A DNA stretch of 64,000 nt from an uncultured Hyphomicrobiales bacterium (GTDB taxonomy: Bacteria; Pseudomonadota; Alphaproteobacteria; Rhizobiales; Beijerinckiaceae): positions 83,714 to 147,713 of the forward strand of contig CAIJVU010000036.1 in NCBI GenBank assembly GCA_903824185.1, written 5' to 3'. Below the pieces are notes generated by a model. It was not told where the DNA came from. It was given only the letters and a program-made list of their open reading frames with translations, and searched no databases. Made by a program: the position numbers and the translations under genes. Of the stretch, positions 63,738 to 64,000 are shown piece after piece. How positions within the stretch are numbered: the first letter of the stretch is position 1; each line of letters starts with the position of its first letter.

Positions 63738-63989
63738 ATGAGCAAAATCACCCCTACTAGCGACCCTTACGGATACAGCGTAGGGGTCACAGGTGCACGC
63801 CGTTTTCATTTGCTGAGCAACAACAGAGTGTTAGCTGATTTTCGAACAAGAAAAATGTCAGCAAAATCAACGCTGAAACACATAGTCCAACCTATTGATA
63901 AATCAGCGTTTTTTGTGAGCGAACAACATAGCCGCTTTCGTCCAGCGTCCTATCGTCAGCACCGTTCGCCAACATTATCAGCATGTTAG
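63738..63989 (+). CDS. Doubtful 83-aa ORF at the right repeat
   Basis: Open from ATG 63738 inside the preceding terminator tail, without a ribosome site. The protein is basic and Ser/Arg-rich with no motif. It contains the tRNA-like repeat within its codons 10-19, so it may simply be an open frame across an attachment site. Confidence 0.2.
   Translation: MSKITPTSDPYGYSVGVTGARRFHLLSNNRVLADFRTRKMSAKSTLKHIVQPIDKSAFFVSEQHSRFRPASYRQHRSPTLSAC
63767..63794 (+). repeat. tRNA-Val-like repeat, candidate attachment site
   Basis: The last 16 bases are identical to 54804-54819 of tRNA-Val. The preceding TTACG keeps four of the five bases of the anticodon stem, so the stem can still pair (TACG/CGTA), while the seven-base loop reads GATACAG instead of TTGACAT. 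The similarity stops after AGGT; the T-loop and acceptor stem are not repeated. Confidence 0.6.
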
Positions 63990-64000
63990 CAGCGTAAGAC

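Overview
The window is 64 kb of an alphaproteobacterial chromosome, most like the Hyphomicrobiales (Rhizobiales). This is inferred from gene content and order: a CcrM-type GANTC methyltransferase, CpdR, an IalB-family protein, the ctaC-ctaD-ctaB-coxF-ctaG-ctaE-DUF983-SURF1 cluster, the ispH-thrB-rnhA operon, DUF2093 and DUF4170 proteins, and a lspA/DUF3035-like/M16-M16 block. About 54.8 kb is dense core genome; the last 9.2 kb is accessory.

Core layout. 0.3-6.1 kb: Spy/CpxP-like periplasmic protein, then a reverse-strand radical SAM-rnhB-ccrM run, a possible glycosyltransferase-like protein, a lipoprotein and an IalB protein. 6.4-13.2 kb: the aa3-type cytochrome c oxidase locus with assembly factors (ctaB, a CoxF-like protein too short for a standard ORF cutoff, ctaG, DUF983, SURF1). 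13.3-23.6 kb: thrC, an M16 peptidase, a 7TM/PAS/degenerate GGDEF/EAL protein, yqgE, a DsbD-N-like protein, a peroxiredoxin, and the ispH-thrB-rnhA operon. 23.8-38.7 kb: gshA with an EamA exporter, rsmE, ubiA, an envelope-lipid block (DUF374 acyltransferase, waaA, lpxK), xseA, purD, a kinase-like/patatin pair and tadA. 38.8-54.5 kb: an RluB-type pseudouridine synthase with very large repetitive basic/acidic tails, rsmD, mutL, an M16 pair, a DUF3035-like protein, lspA-ileS-ribF, a MaoC hydratase, a HAD phosphatase, a small heavy-metal-binding protein and cpdR.

Accessory layout. A tRNA-Val(GAC) gene at 54767-54841 marks the border. Downstream, base composition shifts to AT-richer, core functions stop and short intergenic structures multiply. 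The region holds two tandem paralogous outer-membrane beta-barrel proteins with duplicated promoters and terminators, a truncated integrase start codon region, a full tyrosine integrase, an unknown reverse-strand gene divergent from an unknown 253-aa gene, a stand-alone AAA+ clamp-loader-like ATPase, a 188-aa single-domain tyrosine recombinase with all six catalytic residues, a small HTH-like protein and several tiny ORFs. A 16-bp piece of the tRNA anticodon/T-arm recurs at 63779-63794, suggesting an attachment site and a roughly 9-kb integrative, satellite-like element. Four copies of an 18-24 bp perfect or near-perfect palindrome (GTGTGTCG-N2-CGACACAC) sit only in its intergenic gaps. This element is the most likely place for an undescribed system; no capsid, terminase, conjugation, toxin-antitoxin or known defence gene was recognised in it.

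Start codons were chosen from ribosome-binding sites, overlaps and family length. All functional names come from reading the protein sequences; no database search was possible.
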